Positions 39,218 to 48,607 of a stretch of DNA of 64,000 nucleotides are shown here, in pieces. This DNA is from Endozoicomonas sp. GU-1 (GTDB lineage: Bacteria > Pseudomonadota > Gammaproteobacteria > Pseudomonadales > Endozoicomonadaceae): NCBI RefSeq assembly GCF_027366395.1, contig NZ_CP114771.1, forward strand, positions 2,418,001 to 2,482,000, in the 5' to 3' direction. A program made the position numbers and the translations under genes. The notes beneath the pieces were generated by a model that saw only the letters and a list, made by a program, of their open reading frames with translations, was not told the origin of the DNA and searched no databases. Numbering within the stretch: position 1 is the stretch's first letter; every line of letters begins with the position of its first letter.

Positions 39218-41436
39218 ATGAACAATAGTCACGCTGACGCATCATTGACCTCCTGTGACCTCCTCATCCGGAATATTCACCTGGCCACCATGGATCCGGC
39301 TCACACGTCAACCTGCCCCTATAACAGCATCCGTCAGGGAGCCGTTCTGGTGCAGGGCGGAAAGACTGTATGGGCAGGGGCCGAATCCGACTTACCACCA
39401 GGCAGCAAGGCCAAAGAGACCATCGATGGACAAGGACAATGGTTAACACCCGGCCTGATCGACTGCCACACCCACCTGGTCTATGCCGGGGACCGCTCCA
39501 GAGAGTTTGAACAGCGGCTTGAAGGCGTCAGCTATGAAACCATCGCCAAACAGGGAGGCGGCATTCTCTCCACCGTCAAAGCCACCCGGGCAGCCACGGT
39601 TGAAGAACTGGTTGACGAATCCCGCCCTCGACTTGAGGCATTACTGGCTGAAGGGGTGACTACACTGGAAATCAAATCCGGCTACGGCCTGGATACGGAA
39701 ACCGAAAGAAAAATGCTTCGGGCCGCAAGTCTGCTGGCCAGCGAGTACCCTGTCACTGTCGTTCGTACTTTTCTGGGTGCCCACGCTTTGCCGCCGGAAT
39801 ACAAAAACCAGGCTGACGATTACATTGAGCACGTATGCACCGAGATGATGCCTGCAATGGCCAGAGAACAGTTGGCCGATGCCGTGGATGTGTTCTGTGA
39901 AAACATTGCCTTCTCACCGGCACAGACCGAACGGGTATTTAAGGCAGCCAAAGCCCATGGGATGAACATCAAACTCCATGGCGAGCAACTCTCTGACAGC
40001 GGCGGCACCCAACTGGCGGTAAAATATCAGGCGCTTTCCGTGGATCACTTGGAATACCTCAGCCAGTCCGGTATTGAAGCGTTAAAAAACAGCAACACGG
40101 TAGCCACTCTGTTGCCGGGAGCCTTCTACTTTCTTCGGGAAACCAAGCTGCCACCTATTGAAGCATTGAGAGAGGCTGGCGTTCCTATCGCCATTGCTAC
40201 CGACCTGAACCCCGGCACCTCCCCCTTCGCCTCCATACGACTGATGATGAATATGGCCTGCACCCTGTTTCGTATGACGCCTTCCGAGGCACTGGCCGGT
40301 TGTACCCGCCATGCGGCACAGGCACTGGGTCTGCAGGACAAAACTGGTCGAATCAGAGCAGGACTGGATGCCGACTTGTTACTCTGGCCTGTCAGCCATC
40401 CTGCCTCTCTGGCGGCCGGACTCACGGGCATCTCCCCTTCCCTGATCATAAAAAGTGGCCAAATTGTGCAATCAACCATCTCCAGAAACCCATCATTCTC
40501 CTGGTCTGGCCGTATTGATCAGGAAACTGATCCTCAGGCTGCACAGCGCTGGCACCAGAAAGTTCGCCCTTATGCACCGGGGGGCGAACCAGGAGCTGCT
40601 TTACTGGGGTTTGAGTCTGATGAAGGCGTCCGGAGAAATCAGGGCCGACCCGGGGCCGCCAAAGGGCCCGACCATATCCGACAGGCACTGACCAACCTTC
40701 CCTGGAATCGCACTGCCCCGGTTTGGGATGCAGGCAACATTCGCTGCCATGGTACCCACCTTGAACAGGCACAACAGGACTATGCCGGGCAGATGTGCCA
40801 ACTATTAGACAATGGTCAATTAGTGATTGGCTTGGGAGGAGGCCATGAAATTGGCTGGGCTTCTTACCAGGGACTGATGATGCATCTGGAAAAACAGGAG
40901 AAGGGTAAAGACCGGATCAATGTCGGCATTATCAATTTTGATGCCCACTTTGACCTCCGTTTACCCGAAGTGGGTCCCAGCTCAGGAACGCCATTCTGGC
41001 AGGCTTCTGAATACGCCGGGAGCACAGCATCCCGTTTAACTATTTTTGTTTTGGCATCAGTGCAAGCAGCAATACTCAGGCGCTTTTCAATCGAGCTGAT
41101 CAACTGGGTGTCACTTATCGACTCGATAAAGAAATGACACTGCTGAACCTGCCATCGTTACAGCAAGATCTCCAACAATTTATCGACCGGGTGGATCATA
41201 TTTACCTGACCATCGACATTGATGCCTTCCCCGCCGCCCTGGCCCCTGGCGTCAGCGCCCCCGCTGCCAGAGGCATTCCACCGGAAGTTGTTGAACCTTT
41301 GCTGGATATCATCAAACATTGCAGCAAGCTGAAACTCTTTGATATCGCTGAAACCTGCCCGAAACATGATATTAATGCTCACACGGCCCGGCTGGCAGCG
41401 CGGTTAATTCATCAGCTGGCTGGACAAACCCGGTAG
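39218..41436 (+). CDS. hutI-hutG: Fused imidazolonepropionase-formimidoylglutamase, with a frameshift
   Basis: One continuous frame encodes HutI (about residues 1-420) directly followed by HutG (about 425-739). HutI has the amidohydrolase metal motif CHTHLVYAGDR, then LEIKSGYGLDTETERKML, KLHGEQLSDSGG and IATDLNPGTSP. HutG starts at FSWSGRIDQE and has FESDEGVRRNQGRPGAAKGP, GLGGGHEIGWASYQG, NFDAHFDLR and TIDIDAFPAALAPGVSAP (arginase-type manganese ligands). At 41018-41020 GGG should be GGGG to give EYAGEHSIPFNYFCFG, so the last 139 codons are in another frame. The enzymes perform the last two steps to glutamate and formamide. The two genes are usually separate, so the fusion is notable or, less likely, a further indel artefact. 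Confidence 0.85.
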
Positions 41437-41472
41437 ATTATTCTGAATGCATTTGCAAACCATATTTTCATT

Positions 41473-42081
41473 TTATTTGAGCTCAAGCAATGAACCCTGG
41501 ACAGTATCACCGCTTTGATCTGCCCTCTCACCGTCAATCAACAGCTCCCCTTCCTGATCACCCTGCCCATCCAGAACACGGTAGAGCAGAGAATAAGCGA
41601 CCCGCCATTGTCTTTCAGCCACCTGCAGGGTGACTGATTTAGTATTCAGACGAAGGACATGACCAAAATGTTCTTCCCCATGTTTATCTTTAAAACCCAG
41701 CAGATCTCCCACAGCAATGGCATGGCGACTCAGGCCTTGTTGAGCTTCATGATTAACGCGGGCATCGGCACCTTCAAGATTGAGCATATAGTAGGGCACC
41801 GTCCAGCGTTTGCCATCGGTAAAATCCAGTACCAGTGCCCGCTTTTGCCTAAGCTGCAACACCTCGCAGTCACGCAGTGAGTTGCTGTTTCGGTCAAAGT
41901 AGCTCAGCTTCTGTCCAACGGTCAGCGCCGCCTTGATCCGGCCAATACGCTCTGACGACTCTAGCTCACGATCAATCATGGCATTCAGCCGGAACAGATC
42001 AAAGGTGCTGGCCTGATTCAGGGCTTCCAGCAATTGGGCATAATCCATGGTTGGTTTGGCGGGGGAGTTACTGTTATTCAT
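41473..42081 (-). CDS. Unknown protein with two internal beta repeats
   Basis: A 202-residue soluble protein. After a helical N-terminus (MDYAQLLEALNQ, RLNAMIDRELESS) there are two similar segments of about 46 residues. The first, 55-101, begins VGQKLSYFDR; the second, 124-169, begins VGDLLGFKDK. Each has the pattern VG-xx-L-x-F-x-D, then V-L-x-L, then W-x-V-x-Y. They may be SH3/KOW-like barrels, found in proteins that bind RNA or ribosomes. I do not know the family. It is convergent to hutIG. Confidence 0.6.
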   Translation of the reverse strand: MNNSNSPAKPTMDYAQLLEALNQASTFDLFRLNAMIDRELESSERIGRIKAALTVGQKLSYFDRNSNSLRDCEVLQLRQKRALVLDFTDGKRWTVPYYMLNLEGADARVNHEAQQGLSRHAIAVGDLLGFKDKHGEEHFGHVLRLNTKSVTLQVAERQWRVAYSLLYRVLDGQGDQEGELLIDGERADQSGDTVQGSLLELK

Positions 42082-42496
42082 CAGTAGTCAGTACCATGAT
42101 TTAGTTATGGGTGTTTGATCCCGAAGGCAGAACAAATTGATGGCCGGTTGCCGGTGCCTCAAACACTGCCCGTGGTTGGGTTTCTTTGCATAGCATTGTT
42201 TCATTTATGCCGACGTCTGGTCATAGGCTTTTCGCCTGTCCAGCAATATAGTCATAAGTCGAAGACCAGCGAGTTTTACAGAGAGTTCCCCTTCCTTTCA
42301 ACCCCTATCAGGAATACATCGACTAAATAAGCCCTTATTTTTTCTGCATGTAATTTTTGAATTTCCAAACGAGGGGCATTTGAGGGGCTAATTGGATTTA
42401 CCGTGTTCCATGCTGATATAGCCAAATCACCTAACTCGTTTTTTGTGAGCCTCTCTATACCGTGCTAACATTTGTACTCACAGCAATAAGGAAACC
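42082..42496. other. Intergenic region before the toxin-antitoxin pair
   Basis: About 415 bases with no gene that I can support. A short direct repeat GAGGGGCATTTGAGGGGC lies near 42371-42388. The promoter of the antitoxin is expected near the right end, but I cannot define it. Confidence 0.35.
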
Positions 42497-42784
42497 ATGA
42501 TGGAAACAAGAATACAATTTCGAGTCGATGAGGAAACAAAACGCCTGGCTCAAAAAATGGCTGAAAGTCAGGGGCGCACTATCAGTGATGCATGCCGGGA
42601 GTTTACTGAGCAACTGGCTGAACAACAGCGTAAGTTATCCTCCCACGATCAATGGCTAACCCAACAAGTCAACCAGGCATTTGAGAAACTGGACTCTGGA
42701 GCAACGAATTTTGCTGAACACGATAAAGCCAAAGACGAGATGGCTAAGCGCAAAGCGAAAATTCGCAACAGAGGCAGCCAGTGA
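42497..42784 (+). CDS. Ribbon-helix-helix antitoxin
   Basis: A 95-residue protein. The N-terminal TRIQFRVDEETKRLAQKMAE with GRTISDACREFTEQL is a ribbon-helix-helix DNA-binding fold of the RelB/DinJ or ParD kind. The C-terminal half is charged and probably disordered, wrapping the toxin. ATG 42497 and 42500 are both possible (AGGAA upstream). Its TGA overlaps the toxin ATG (ATGA), typical of type II operons. It should repress its own promoter together with the toxin. Confidence 0.85.
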   Translation: MMETRIQFRVDEETKRLAQKMAESQGRTISDACREFTEQLAEQQRKLSSHDQWLTQQVNQAFEKLDSGATNFAEHDKAKDEMAKRKAKIRNRGSQ

Positions 42785-43072
42785 TGATTTTATGGGAAGA
42801 AGAGTCTCTGAATGATCGGGAAAAGATCTTTGAGTTTCTTTATGATTTTAATCCTGAAGCCGCAGAAAAGACTGATCTGATCATAGAAACGAAAGTCGAA
42901 AACTTATTAGAACAACCGCTTATGGGGGGGGCAGCGTGAAGGCATCCGTGGCAGATTGCTGATGATTCCGGAAGTATCCATGATTGTTTCATACTGGGTG
43001 GATGGTAAAGCTATTCGTGTAATGCGAGTTCTTCACCAAAAACAAAAATTCCCAAACAGAAAAAGGGCGTAA
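42784..43072 (+). CDS. RelE/ParE-family toxin, frameshifted in a G8 tract
   Basis: About 95 residues when one G is removed from the eight at 42924-42931. Part 1 reads MILWEEESLNDREKIFEFLY, typical of RelE/ParE toxins. After the tract the intended frame gives GIRGRLLMIPEVSMIVSYWV and VMRVLHQKQKFP, the arginine-rich strands that carry activity. As read, translation stops at TGA eight codons after the Leu-Glu-Gln-Pro segment. It is either an inactivated toxin, a phase-variable tract or an error. Target unknown (mRNA in the ribosome or DNA gyrase). Confidence 0.7.
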
Positions 43073-43093
43073 ACTTTTGAATTTACGCCCTTT
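43062..43093. terminator. Bidirectional terminator between toxin gene and tmRNA
   Basis: A 12-bp perfect stem, AAAGGGCGTAAA/TTTACGCCCTTT, with an 8-base loop. It overlaps the toxin stop codon and lies 47 bases beyond the tmRNA 3' end on the other strand. Confidence 0.85.
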
Positions 43094-43139
43094 AGTCTGC
43101 CTGACTCTGCCTGTGTCGGCCTGAGTCAGTTTTGGTGTT

Positions 43140-43505
43140 TGGTGGAGGCGGCGGGACTTGAACCCGCGTCCGCCAGCTCTACGCCTTCGGCTCTACATGC
43201 TTAGTTTCCGTTATTAAGTTAACGCAGAACGACCCAACGGTCAGGGTGACACTGCGCGATCCTGTGGATTTAACCCACCGGCTCCAGGAAGACCGATGTG
43301 GCGATTCTATTTTCGGTAACGATCAATTTCCACCCAACAGACAAGACAGAGTGATCGGGAGAAAGCTGTTATTAGGCAGCCATTGCTCCGTTGAAGCTAT
43401 TATCGTTAGCAACTATACGTTTGTAGCGTTTTGATTTACGAGAGCCGCTACGCCCTCGACATGCACCTTGGGTTTCGTAACCGTCGTCGAATCCTGATCG
43501 CCCCC
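43140..43505 (-). ncRNA. ssrA: Transfer-messenger RNA
   Basis: The 5' end GGGGGCGATCAGGATTCGACG and the 3' end GTTCAAGTCCCGCCGCCTCC-A-CCA pair to form the tRNA-Ala-like acceptor and T arm. The tag frame (ends near 43375) encodes ANDNSFNGAMAA followed by TAA, giving with the charged alanine a tag A-ANDNSFNGAMAA. Length of about 366 nt is normal. The RNA rescues stalled ribosomes with SmpB, whose gene lies 285 bases upstream on the same strand. Confidence 0.96.
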
Positions 43506-43790
43506 AGTAACAAAACTCTGTCGTATTTATGCCAAAAGTGGATAGCAAATGCAACTGTGTTTAGTACATAAGTATTTTTATACTGCAAAAAATACCATTG
43601 TCGTTAAATTTTTCTAAGAAAGACTATAAGCGCCTTCTGTATGAAGTACTGAGCCGGGAAACCGATCGCCAGCTGTTTTTATTCACTGCACAGGCACTGC
43701 TCAAGAACAAGTCCCGAATTCAATAGCCAGGTGAATTGCATTAAGGAAAAGGAGTAAGCGGCACACAGTGAAACCGTGTGCCGGTGGTGA

Positions 43791-44270
43791 TCAGCCGCGG
43801 TGCATAACCCGCTGCTTTTCAATATTCCACTCACGCTCTTTGGTGGCTGCACGCTTGTCAAACTCTTTTTTACCCCGGGCAAGGGCAATCTGGCATTTGA
43901 TCAGATGGCCTTTCCAGTAGAGTTTGGTGGCGATGCAGGCGTGGCCTTTTTGCTGGGTTACCGAGAACAGGTTAGCCAGTTCTCTGCGGTGCAGCAGCAG
44001 TTTACGGTCACGCAGAGGGTCTGCCACAACATGGGTGGATGCGGTGATCAGCGGTGTGATCTGGGCACCAATCAACCAGGCTTCGCCATCTTTGAGCAGG
44101 ACGTAACTGTCCACCAGCTGGACTTTGCCCTGCCGGAGGCTTTTCACTTCCCAACCGGCGAGGGAAATGCCTGCTTCGAAAGTCTCGTCGATATGAAAAT
44201 CGTGACGGGCTTTCTTGTTGACGACGATGGATGAGTCGCCCTGTTTGCCTTTCTTTGAACTTTTTGCCAT
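43791..44270 (-). CDS. smpB: SsrA-binding protein
   Basis: A 159-residue protein required for trans-translation. Blocks: [54 protein letters not shown] and a basic C-terminal tail [16 protein letters not shown] that enters the decoding site. ATG 44270 ([11 protein letters not shown]) is the family start; an upstream frame adds 12 residues. It is followed by ssrA on the same strand. Confidence 0.97.
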   Translation of the reverse strand: MAKSSKKGKQGDSSIVVNKKARHDFHIDETFEAGISLAGWEVKSLRQGKVQLVDSYVLLKDGEAWLIGAQITPLITASTHVVADPLRDRKLLLHRRELANLFSVTQQKGHACIATKLYWKGHLIKCQIALARGKKEFDKRAATKEREWNIEKQRVMHRG

Positions 44271-44781
44271 GGCGCGGATTATAGGAGCAGCTAAATGTAA
44301 AGTCACTAATTCTGCGGGATCCGGACGGGTTTCGACAATAGCACCGGATCAACGAAGGTTTAGCATAGTGAATATTTCTGCATTTAATAACCTTAATATT
44401 TAAAAAACTCTATTTTAACCAATTAGACGGAAAAAACGGTTGAGATGAAGTGTCTGACCGGTACAATAGCGACCGACCTGTGTGATCTTCTCCGCTCTTC
44501 CATCAGCATGCTGTTTCATCTGAGGTAGTCTTTATCGCTGATTGTTCGGTTTGGAGGTTTACCGGGATTGTGTTGTTCCCGTGAAAATCTCGCGTGGCAA
44601 TTGTTCAAGAAGCAAGAAGCCGTCTGAAATGCAGCGTTGCTGTTCTGGTTTTCGACAACTGGCCTTATCGATAAAGATGGTCGCAGCTGTATCTTATCCA
44701 TAAGAATTATTCTGTGTTGTTAGACCTTACCTGCCTTTCAAACAGCCTCTGAGTAAAATAATTCGACTCATTGAGGAACTC
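44271..44781. other. Divergent promoter region, smpB and NSS transporter
   Basis: About 510 bases between divergently transcribed genes. No gene, RNA or clear repeat is seen. Promoters for both genes should be here. Confidence 0.4.
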
Positions 44782-46140
44782 ATGTCCGGACAAAATCCAA
44801 CGACATCGAAAAAAACCTGGGCTAATCGCTGGACCTTCCTGCTGGCCGCCGCTGGCTCTGCCATCGGCCTGGGTAATATCTGGAAATTTCCATACATCGC
44901 CGGGCAATATGGCGGCGGTGCCTTCGTTATGCTTTATCTGCTGTGCATTGCCGTTATGGGTGTGCCTCTATTGATGGCAGAAACGGCCATTGGCCGTCAT
45001 ACCCGCCTGAGCCCCCTGAATGCCATTCGCAAGCTGACCAGTGACTTGGGGGCCAGCAAACTGTGGGGCATTATCGGCTGGATGGGTATGCTGGCGGGCT
45101 TCCTGATTCTCTCTTTCTACAGTGTTATTGCTGGCTGGTCCCTTTCTTATGCCTGGGACATTGTGACCGGTGCCTTCAGCGGCATGAACACCGATCAGGT
45201 GGGTGATGCTTTTGGTGGGCTGGTGTCATCGGCACCACGTCAGATCTTCTGGCACACCGTCTTTATGGTGATCACCCTGGTGATTACCGCCCGAGGTATC
45301 CATAAAGGTCTTGAGAAAGGCCTGCAGGTGATGATGCCAGCCCTGTTCGCCTTGCTGCTGATCATGCTGGGCTACAGCATGCTGGAAACCGGACAGTTTA
45401 TGCGCGGCTTTGACTTTATGTTCTCCGTGGATTTCTCCAAGGTGACCGGTGAAGCGTTTGTTGCTGCTTTGGGTCAGGCGTTCTTTACCCTGAGTCTGGG
45501 TATGTGCTGCCTGATGGCTTACGGCGCTTATATGCCTGCCAATAACTCCATTCCAAGAACCGCCATTAACGTTGCCGCTCTGGATACCCTGATGGCAATT
45601 ATCTCCGGCCTGATTGTCTTCCCGATCGTATTTGCCTACGGTCTGGAGCCCTCTGCCGGCCCTGGCCTGCTGTTTGTCTCCCTGACGGCCGCCTTTGTGC
45701 ACATGCCGATGGGTGAGCTGTTTGGCTTCCTGTTCTTTGTTCTGGTGGGTATTGCTGCGCTGAGTTCGGCTATCTCTCTGGTTGAACCGGCACTGGCCTG
45801 GCTGATCGAGCGCACACCGCTGAGCCGTACCGTCGCCACGGTGATTCTCTGTGCTGCCATCTGGTTTGTTGGCCTGGGCACCGTGTTCTCCATGAGTGGT
45901 GACCTGACCTTCACGCTGTTTGGGAAGAACTTCTTCGACCTGTTGGATTACTTCACCAGTAATATCCTGCTGCCTGTGGGCGGTCTGCTGATCTCCATCT
46001 TCGCTGGCTGGATAATGAAGCGTTCAACCTTGATGCATGAGCTGGGCCTGAGCGTGGGAGTATTTAACCTGTGGCGTGCCATGATCCGTGTGATCGTGCC
46101 GCTGTGTGTATTGACGGTGTTGATTACCGCGCTGTTCTAG
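44782..46140 (+). CDS. Neurotransmitter:sodium symporter family transporter
   Basis: A 452-residue protein with about 11-12 membrane helices, of the SNF/NSS family (LeuT fold, MhsT/TnaT-like). The sodium and substrate site in helix 1 reads AAGSAIGLGNIWKFPYIAG; GGGAFVMLYLL and MGVPLLMAETAIGRH follow. Helices 6-8 contain the unwound GQAFFTLSLGMCCLMAYGAY and the Ser-rich AALSSAISLVEP. The substrate is probably an amino acid and cannot be told from sequence. The start has GAGGA upstream, and a strong terminator follows. Confidence 0.92.
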   Translation: MSGQNPTTSKKTWANRWTFLLAAAGSAIGLGNIWKFPYIAGQYGGGAFVMLYLLCIAVMGVPLLMAETAIGRHTRLSPLNAIRKLTSDLGASKLWGIIGWMGMLAGFLILSFYSVIAGWSLSYAWDIVTGAFSGMNTDQVGDAFGGLVSSAPRQIFWHTVFMVITLVITARGIHKGLEKGLQVMMPALFALLLIMLGYSMLETGQFMRGFDFMFSVDFSKVTGEAFVAALGQAFFTLSLGMCCLMAYGAYMPANNSIPRTAINVAALDTLMAIISGLIVFPIVFAYGLEPSAGPGLLFVSLTAAFVHMPMGELFGFLFFVLVGIAALSSAISLVEPALAWLIERTPLSRTVATVILCAAIWFVGLGTVFSMSGDLTFTLFGKNFFDLLDYFTSNILLPVGGLLISIFAGWIMKRSTLMHELGLSVGVFNLWRAMIRVIVPLCVLTVLITALF

Positions 46141-46176
46141 ATCTCAACAGCCCCTGACACTGTCTATTAATCCGAG

Positions 46177-46210
46177 GGCCGGAATAGGTTATTCTATCCG
46201 GCCTTTTTTT
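46177..46210 (+). terminator. Intrinsic terminator after NSS transporter
   Basis: Stem GGCCGGA-A-TAG/CTATCCGGCC with one bulged A and a short GTTATT loop, followed by seven T. It lies 37 bases after the transporter stop and right before ratA. Confidence 0.9.
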
Positions 46211-46226
46211 ATGAAAGGCGCTTTGT

Positions 46227-46658
46227 ATGCCAAGGATTTCCCGTTCCGCACTGGTCATGTATTCCGCTGAACAGATGTATGATCTGGTCAGCGATATTGA
46301 GTCGTATGCAGAATTTCTGCCGGGGTGTGCCGGTGGTCGTATTGACCGTCAGGAAGGCGCACAGTTGGAAGCCACCCTGGAAGTTGGCAAGGCCGGATTG
46401 CATCATAGCTTTTCCACAAGGAACCAAATGATTCCCGGGAGGTCTATTGAGATGCAACTGCTGGAAGGGCCATTTAAACACTTATCCGGTATCTGGACAT
46501 TTCAGCCCCTGGCTGAGGATGGCTGCAAGGTTTCCCTTGAGCTGGAGTTTGAGATGAGCAATAAGCTGACTCAGGCAACACTGGGTGGTCTGATTGGCCA
46601 CATGATGAATGCCATGGTCGATGCCTTTGGCAAAAGAGCGAAGCAGATTTATGGCTAA
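46227..46658 (+). CDS. ratA: RatA/COQ10-type START-domain protein
   Basis: A 143-residue polyketide-cyclase/START-like protein. ISRSALVMYSAEQMYDLVSD and ESYAEFLPGC are the family N-terminus, and EGPFKHLSGIWTFQPL lies centrally. Named RatA for inhibition of ribosome association in E. coli, and related to mitochondrial COQ10, which helps ubiquinone function. AAAGG lies 8 bases before the ATG. Its stop overlaps the rnfH start, so they form one operon, the conserved smpB-ratA-rnfH neighbourhood. Confidence 0.93.
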   Translation: MPRISRSALVMYSAEQMYDLVSDIESYAEFLPGCAGGRIDRQEGAQLEATLEVGKAGLHHSFSTRNQMIPGRSIEMQLLEGPFKHLSGIWTFQPLAEDGCKVSLELEFEMSNKLTQATLGGLIGHMMNAMVDAFGKRAKQIYG

Positions 46659-46977
46659 GATGTTAATGGATGAACCCACTATCCACGTAGAAGTGGCCTA
46701 TGCAAGAGCCCATGAGCAGAAGATTATCGCACTGAAGGTCAAAGAGGGAACTACAGTTCTGGAAGCGGCCAGGGAATCAGGCATTGTTGATTACTTTCCG
46801 GAGATTAATCTGGCCGAGGCGAAACTGGGCATCTTTGGCAAGGCCGTGTTAAAGCCCGCAGAACAGCTACTAAAAGAAGGCGAACGGGTTGAGATTTACC
46901 GCCCCTTGATTGCCGACCCGAAAGAGGTTCGCAAACGCAGGGCTGAACAGGCGAAACAGAAGAATTCTTTACAGTAA
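46651..46977 (+). CDS. rnfH: RnfH-family protein (RatB)
   Basis: A 108-residue small protein with the ubiquitin-like fold of the UPF0125/RnfH family: HVEVAYARAHEQKIIALKV, GTTVLEAARESGI, LGIFGKAV and the late GERVEIYRPLIADPKEVRKR. ATG 46651 overlaps the ratA stop by eight bases. Precise role unknown; the second member of the ratAB pair. Confidence 0.92.
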   Translation: MAKMLMDEPTIHVEVAYARAHEQKIIALKVKEGTTVLEAARESGIVDYFPEINLAEAKLGIFGKAVLKPAEQLLKEGERVEIYRPLIADPKEVRKRRAEQAKQKNSLQ

Positions 46978-47018
46978 TAACTGAGGATGATGTTCTTCAG
47001 GAGTGGTATCAGCAGTGA

Positions 47019-47393
47019 TTACTGCTGATTACTACCGGGTACCAGGTCACCTTGAATGGAATGGAGTTGATCGTTTACGAAAAACAGCGTAACCGTCTTC
47101 TGCTCACGGCTCTTACCACCGGGCTGCAAGCTGTAGATGTAATCCCAGCGATTGCTGTTAAACGTATCCTCGATCAATGGCGTACCCATGACATACTGAA
47201 CCTGGGCTCGGGTCATGCCAGGACGGAGCTGGTCAACCATCTCCCGGGTAATGACATTTCCCTGCTGAATATCAATTTTATAGGCACCGGGGAAACTGAT
47301 AAGCTTCGAACCACTGTCCGTGGAGCTGGCGCACCCTGTCAGAAGGGTGGCTGAGAAAAGTGCGGCGGCCAGGGCGATCGTGGTTTTTGGCAT
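47019..47393 (-). CDS. bamE: Outer-membrane assembly lipoprotein BamE
   Basis: A 124-residue lipoprotein. The signal peptide ends in the lipobox LLTGC, giving an acylated Cys. The mature part has [20 protein letters not shown] and [19 protein letters not shown], the SmpA/OmlA (BamE) signature. It assists the BAM complex that inserts beta-barrel proteins. ATG 47393 is chosen as it yields the proper signal peptide; the longer frame adds 45 unlikely residues. Divergent from fur, as in Pseudomonas and relatives. Confidence 0.94.
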   Translation of the reverse strand: MPKTTIALAAALFSATLLTGCASSTDSGSKLISFPGAYKIDIQQGNVITREMVDQLRPGMTRAQVQYVMGTPLIEDTFNSNRWDYIYSLQPGGKSREQKTVTLFFVNDQLHSIQGDLVPGSNQQ

Positions 47394-47475
47394 CGGTTTC
47401 AGACTTCCACTATCTTGCTCAAAAATGACTAGCAGCCTGCTCGCAGAGCAAAATGAAAAAGCTGCACGAAAATGT

Positions 47476-47493
47476 GATAATAGCAGGATTATC
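47476..47493. promoter_or_regulatory. Possible Fur box in the bamE-fur gap
   Basis: GATAAT-AGCAGG-ATTATC is an 18-base inverted repeat resembling the Fur box (GATAATGATAATCATTATC) in both outer hexamers. It lies 21 bases before the fur start, which would allow autoregulation. The middle differs from consensus. Confidence 0.4.
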
Positions 47494-47513
47494 TTGCAAA
47501 GGGTTAGGGAAAC

Positions 47514-47924
47514 GTGTTGGAAAATCAAGAGTTACGCAAAGCAGGACTAAAAGTCACCCTGCCTCGTGTGAAGATTCTGCAGATCCTTGAAGGTGCCGAA
47601 GAGAAGCATATGTCGGCGGAAGATGTCTACAAGGCTCTGCTTGAAGCTGAAGAGGATGTGGGTTTGGCCACCGTCTACCGGGTACTGACCCAGTTTGAGA
47701 GTGCCGGTTTAGTGGTTCGCCATAACTTTGATGGCGGTCATTCCGTGTTTGAGCTGGCCCGCGGGGGGCACCATGATCATATGGTTTGCATGGAGAGCGG
47801 AGACGTTATCGAGTTTATTGACGAAGAAATCGAGAAACGTCAGTACGCCATTGCTGAAAAGCACGGCTTTGAAATTGTGGATCACAATCTGGTGATCTAT
47901 GTACGTCCAAAGAAGAAAAAATAA
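47514..47924 (+). CDS. fur: Ferric uptake regulator Fur
   Basis: A 136-residue iron-dependent repressor. [19 protein letters not shown] and [18 protein letters not shown] form the DNA-binding domain. [12 protein letters not shown] and GGHHDHMVC carry metal ligands. The CxxC of E. coli Fur is missing (CMESGDV has one Cys), as in Pseudomonas Fur. A GTG start is used, with AGGG upstream; a TTG one codon later is possible. It is followed by a terminator. Confidence 0.96.
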   Translation: MLENQELRKAGLKVTLPRVKILQILEGAEEKHMSAEDVYKALLEAEEDVGLATVYRVLTQFESAGLVVRHNFDGGHSVFELARGGHHDHMVCMESGDVIEFIDEEIEKRQYAIAEKHGFEIVDHNLVIYVRPKKKK

Positions 47925-47978
47925 GCAGCATTAAAAAGAAAAAAACAAGAGTTAACCTCTAACCTGTGAGATCACTTG

Positions 47979-48016
47979 CCCCCTCTGCTTCTGTCGAGGG
48001 GGATCATTATTTTTTA
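47979..48016 (+). terminator. Intrinsic terminator after fur
   Basis: Stem CCCCCTC/GAGGGGG with a 10-base loop, then ATCATTATTTTTTATTTT. It lies 55 bases past the fur stop. Confidence 0.8.
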
Positions 48017-48214
48017 TTTTCTTCAATTGGTTAGTGAAATTAATCAGAACGGATAGATCAACATCCGTTTCGTAATCGATCCCTTAATTTTTGTGCCAAA
48101 CCTGATAGTTAAACGTAACTATCCAATCAAAAACTCCGTCAAGAGCAAAACGATGGAACTAACATAATAAAAAAATGTCTATAAAGAGACTTTCAAACAA
48201 AAGGAATCAAACAA

Positions 48215-48520
48215 ATGGAAATAAGAGCCAAAATCGGTCAACTTGTCCGCTTACGAGCCGGTGGTCCCGTACTGTGTGTTACGTGCGAATACCCTATGGC
48301 TGATGGATCTTATAGCTATACCTGCCAGTGGTTTGAAGATGACAGACTGAGAGATTACACCTTTCCAATCGTAGCCCTTGAACCGGTGGAAGGTGAGTTT
48401 GAAGCCAGTATTAAGGGTCAGCCCGGCACCGCAGTGGAAGAAGTAGAAGTAGAAGTAGAAGTAGAAACAGAAGCGGAAATAGAAACAGAAGATGGCGATA
48501 AGGGTAAAAACTATCACTAA
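48215..48520 (+). CDS. DUF2158 (YodC-like) protein, tandem copy A
   Basis: A 101-residue protein. Residues 3-65 match DUF2158: KIGQLVRLRAGGPVLCVT, then a YSYTCQWFEDD block; family members have the pattern VG-x-VxLKSGGP ... CQWF. The C-terminal tail is a run of Val-Glu pairs coded by repeated GAAGTA hexamers, ending GDKGKNYH. AAGGA precedes the start. Function of the family is unknown. It forms a tandem duplication with the next gene, including about 65 bases of upstream sequence. Confidence 0.75.
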   Translation: MEIRAKIGQLVRLRAGGPVLCVTCEYPMADGSYSYTCQWFEDDRLRDYTFPIVALEPVEGEFEASIKGQPGTAVEEVEVEVEVETEAEIETEDGDKGKNYH

Positions 48521-48607
48521 TACTCATTCAAGAATAAACGATGGAACTAATATGATTAAACAATGTCTATTAAAAAAACTATCAAACTTGCATAAGGATT
48601 CAAAGAT

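Noticed and set aside
43140-43200. tRNA-like 3' end on the minus strand
   Set aside because: Not a separate tRNA: it is the T arm and acceptor of tmRNA, whose 5' end is at 43505.
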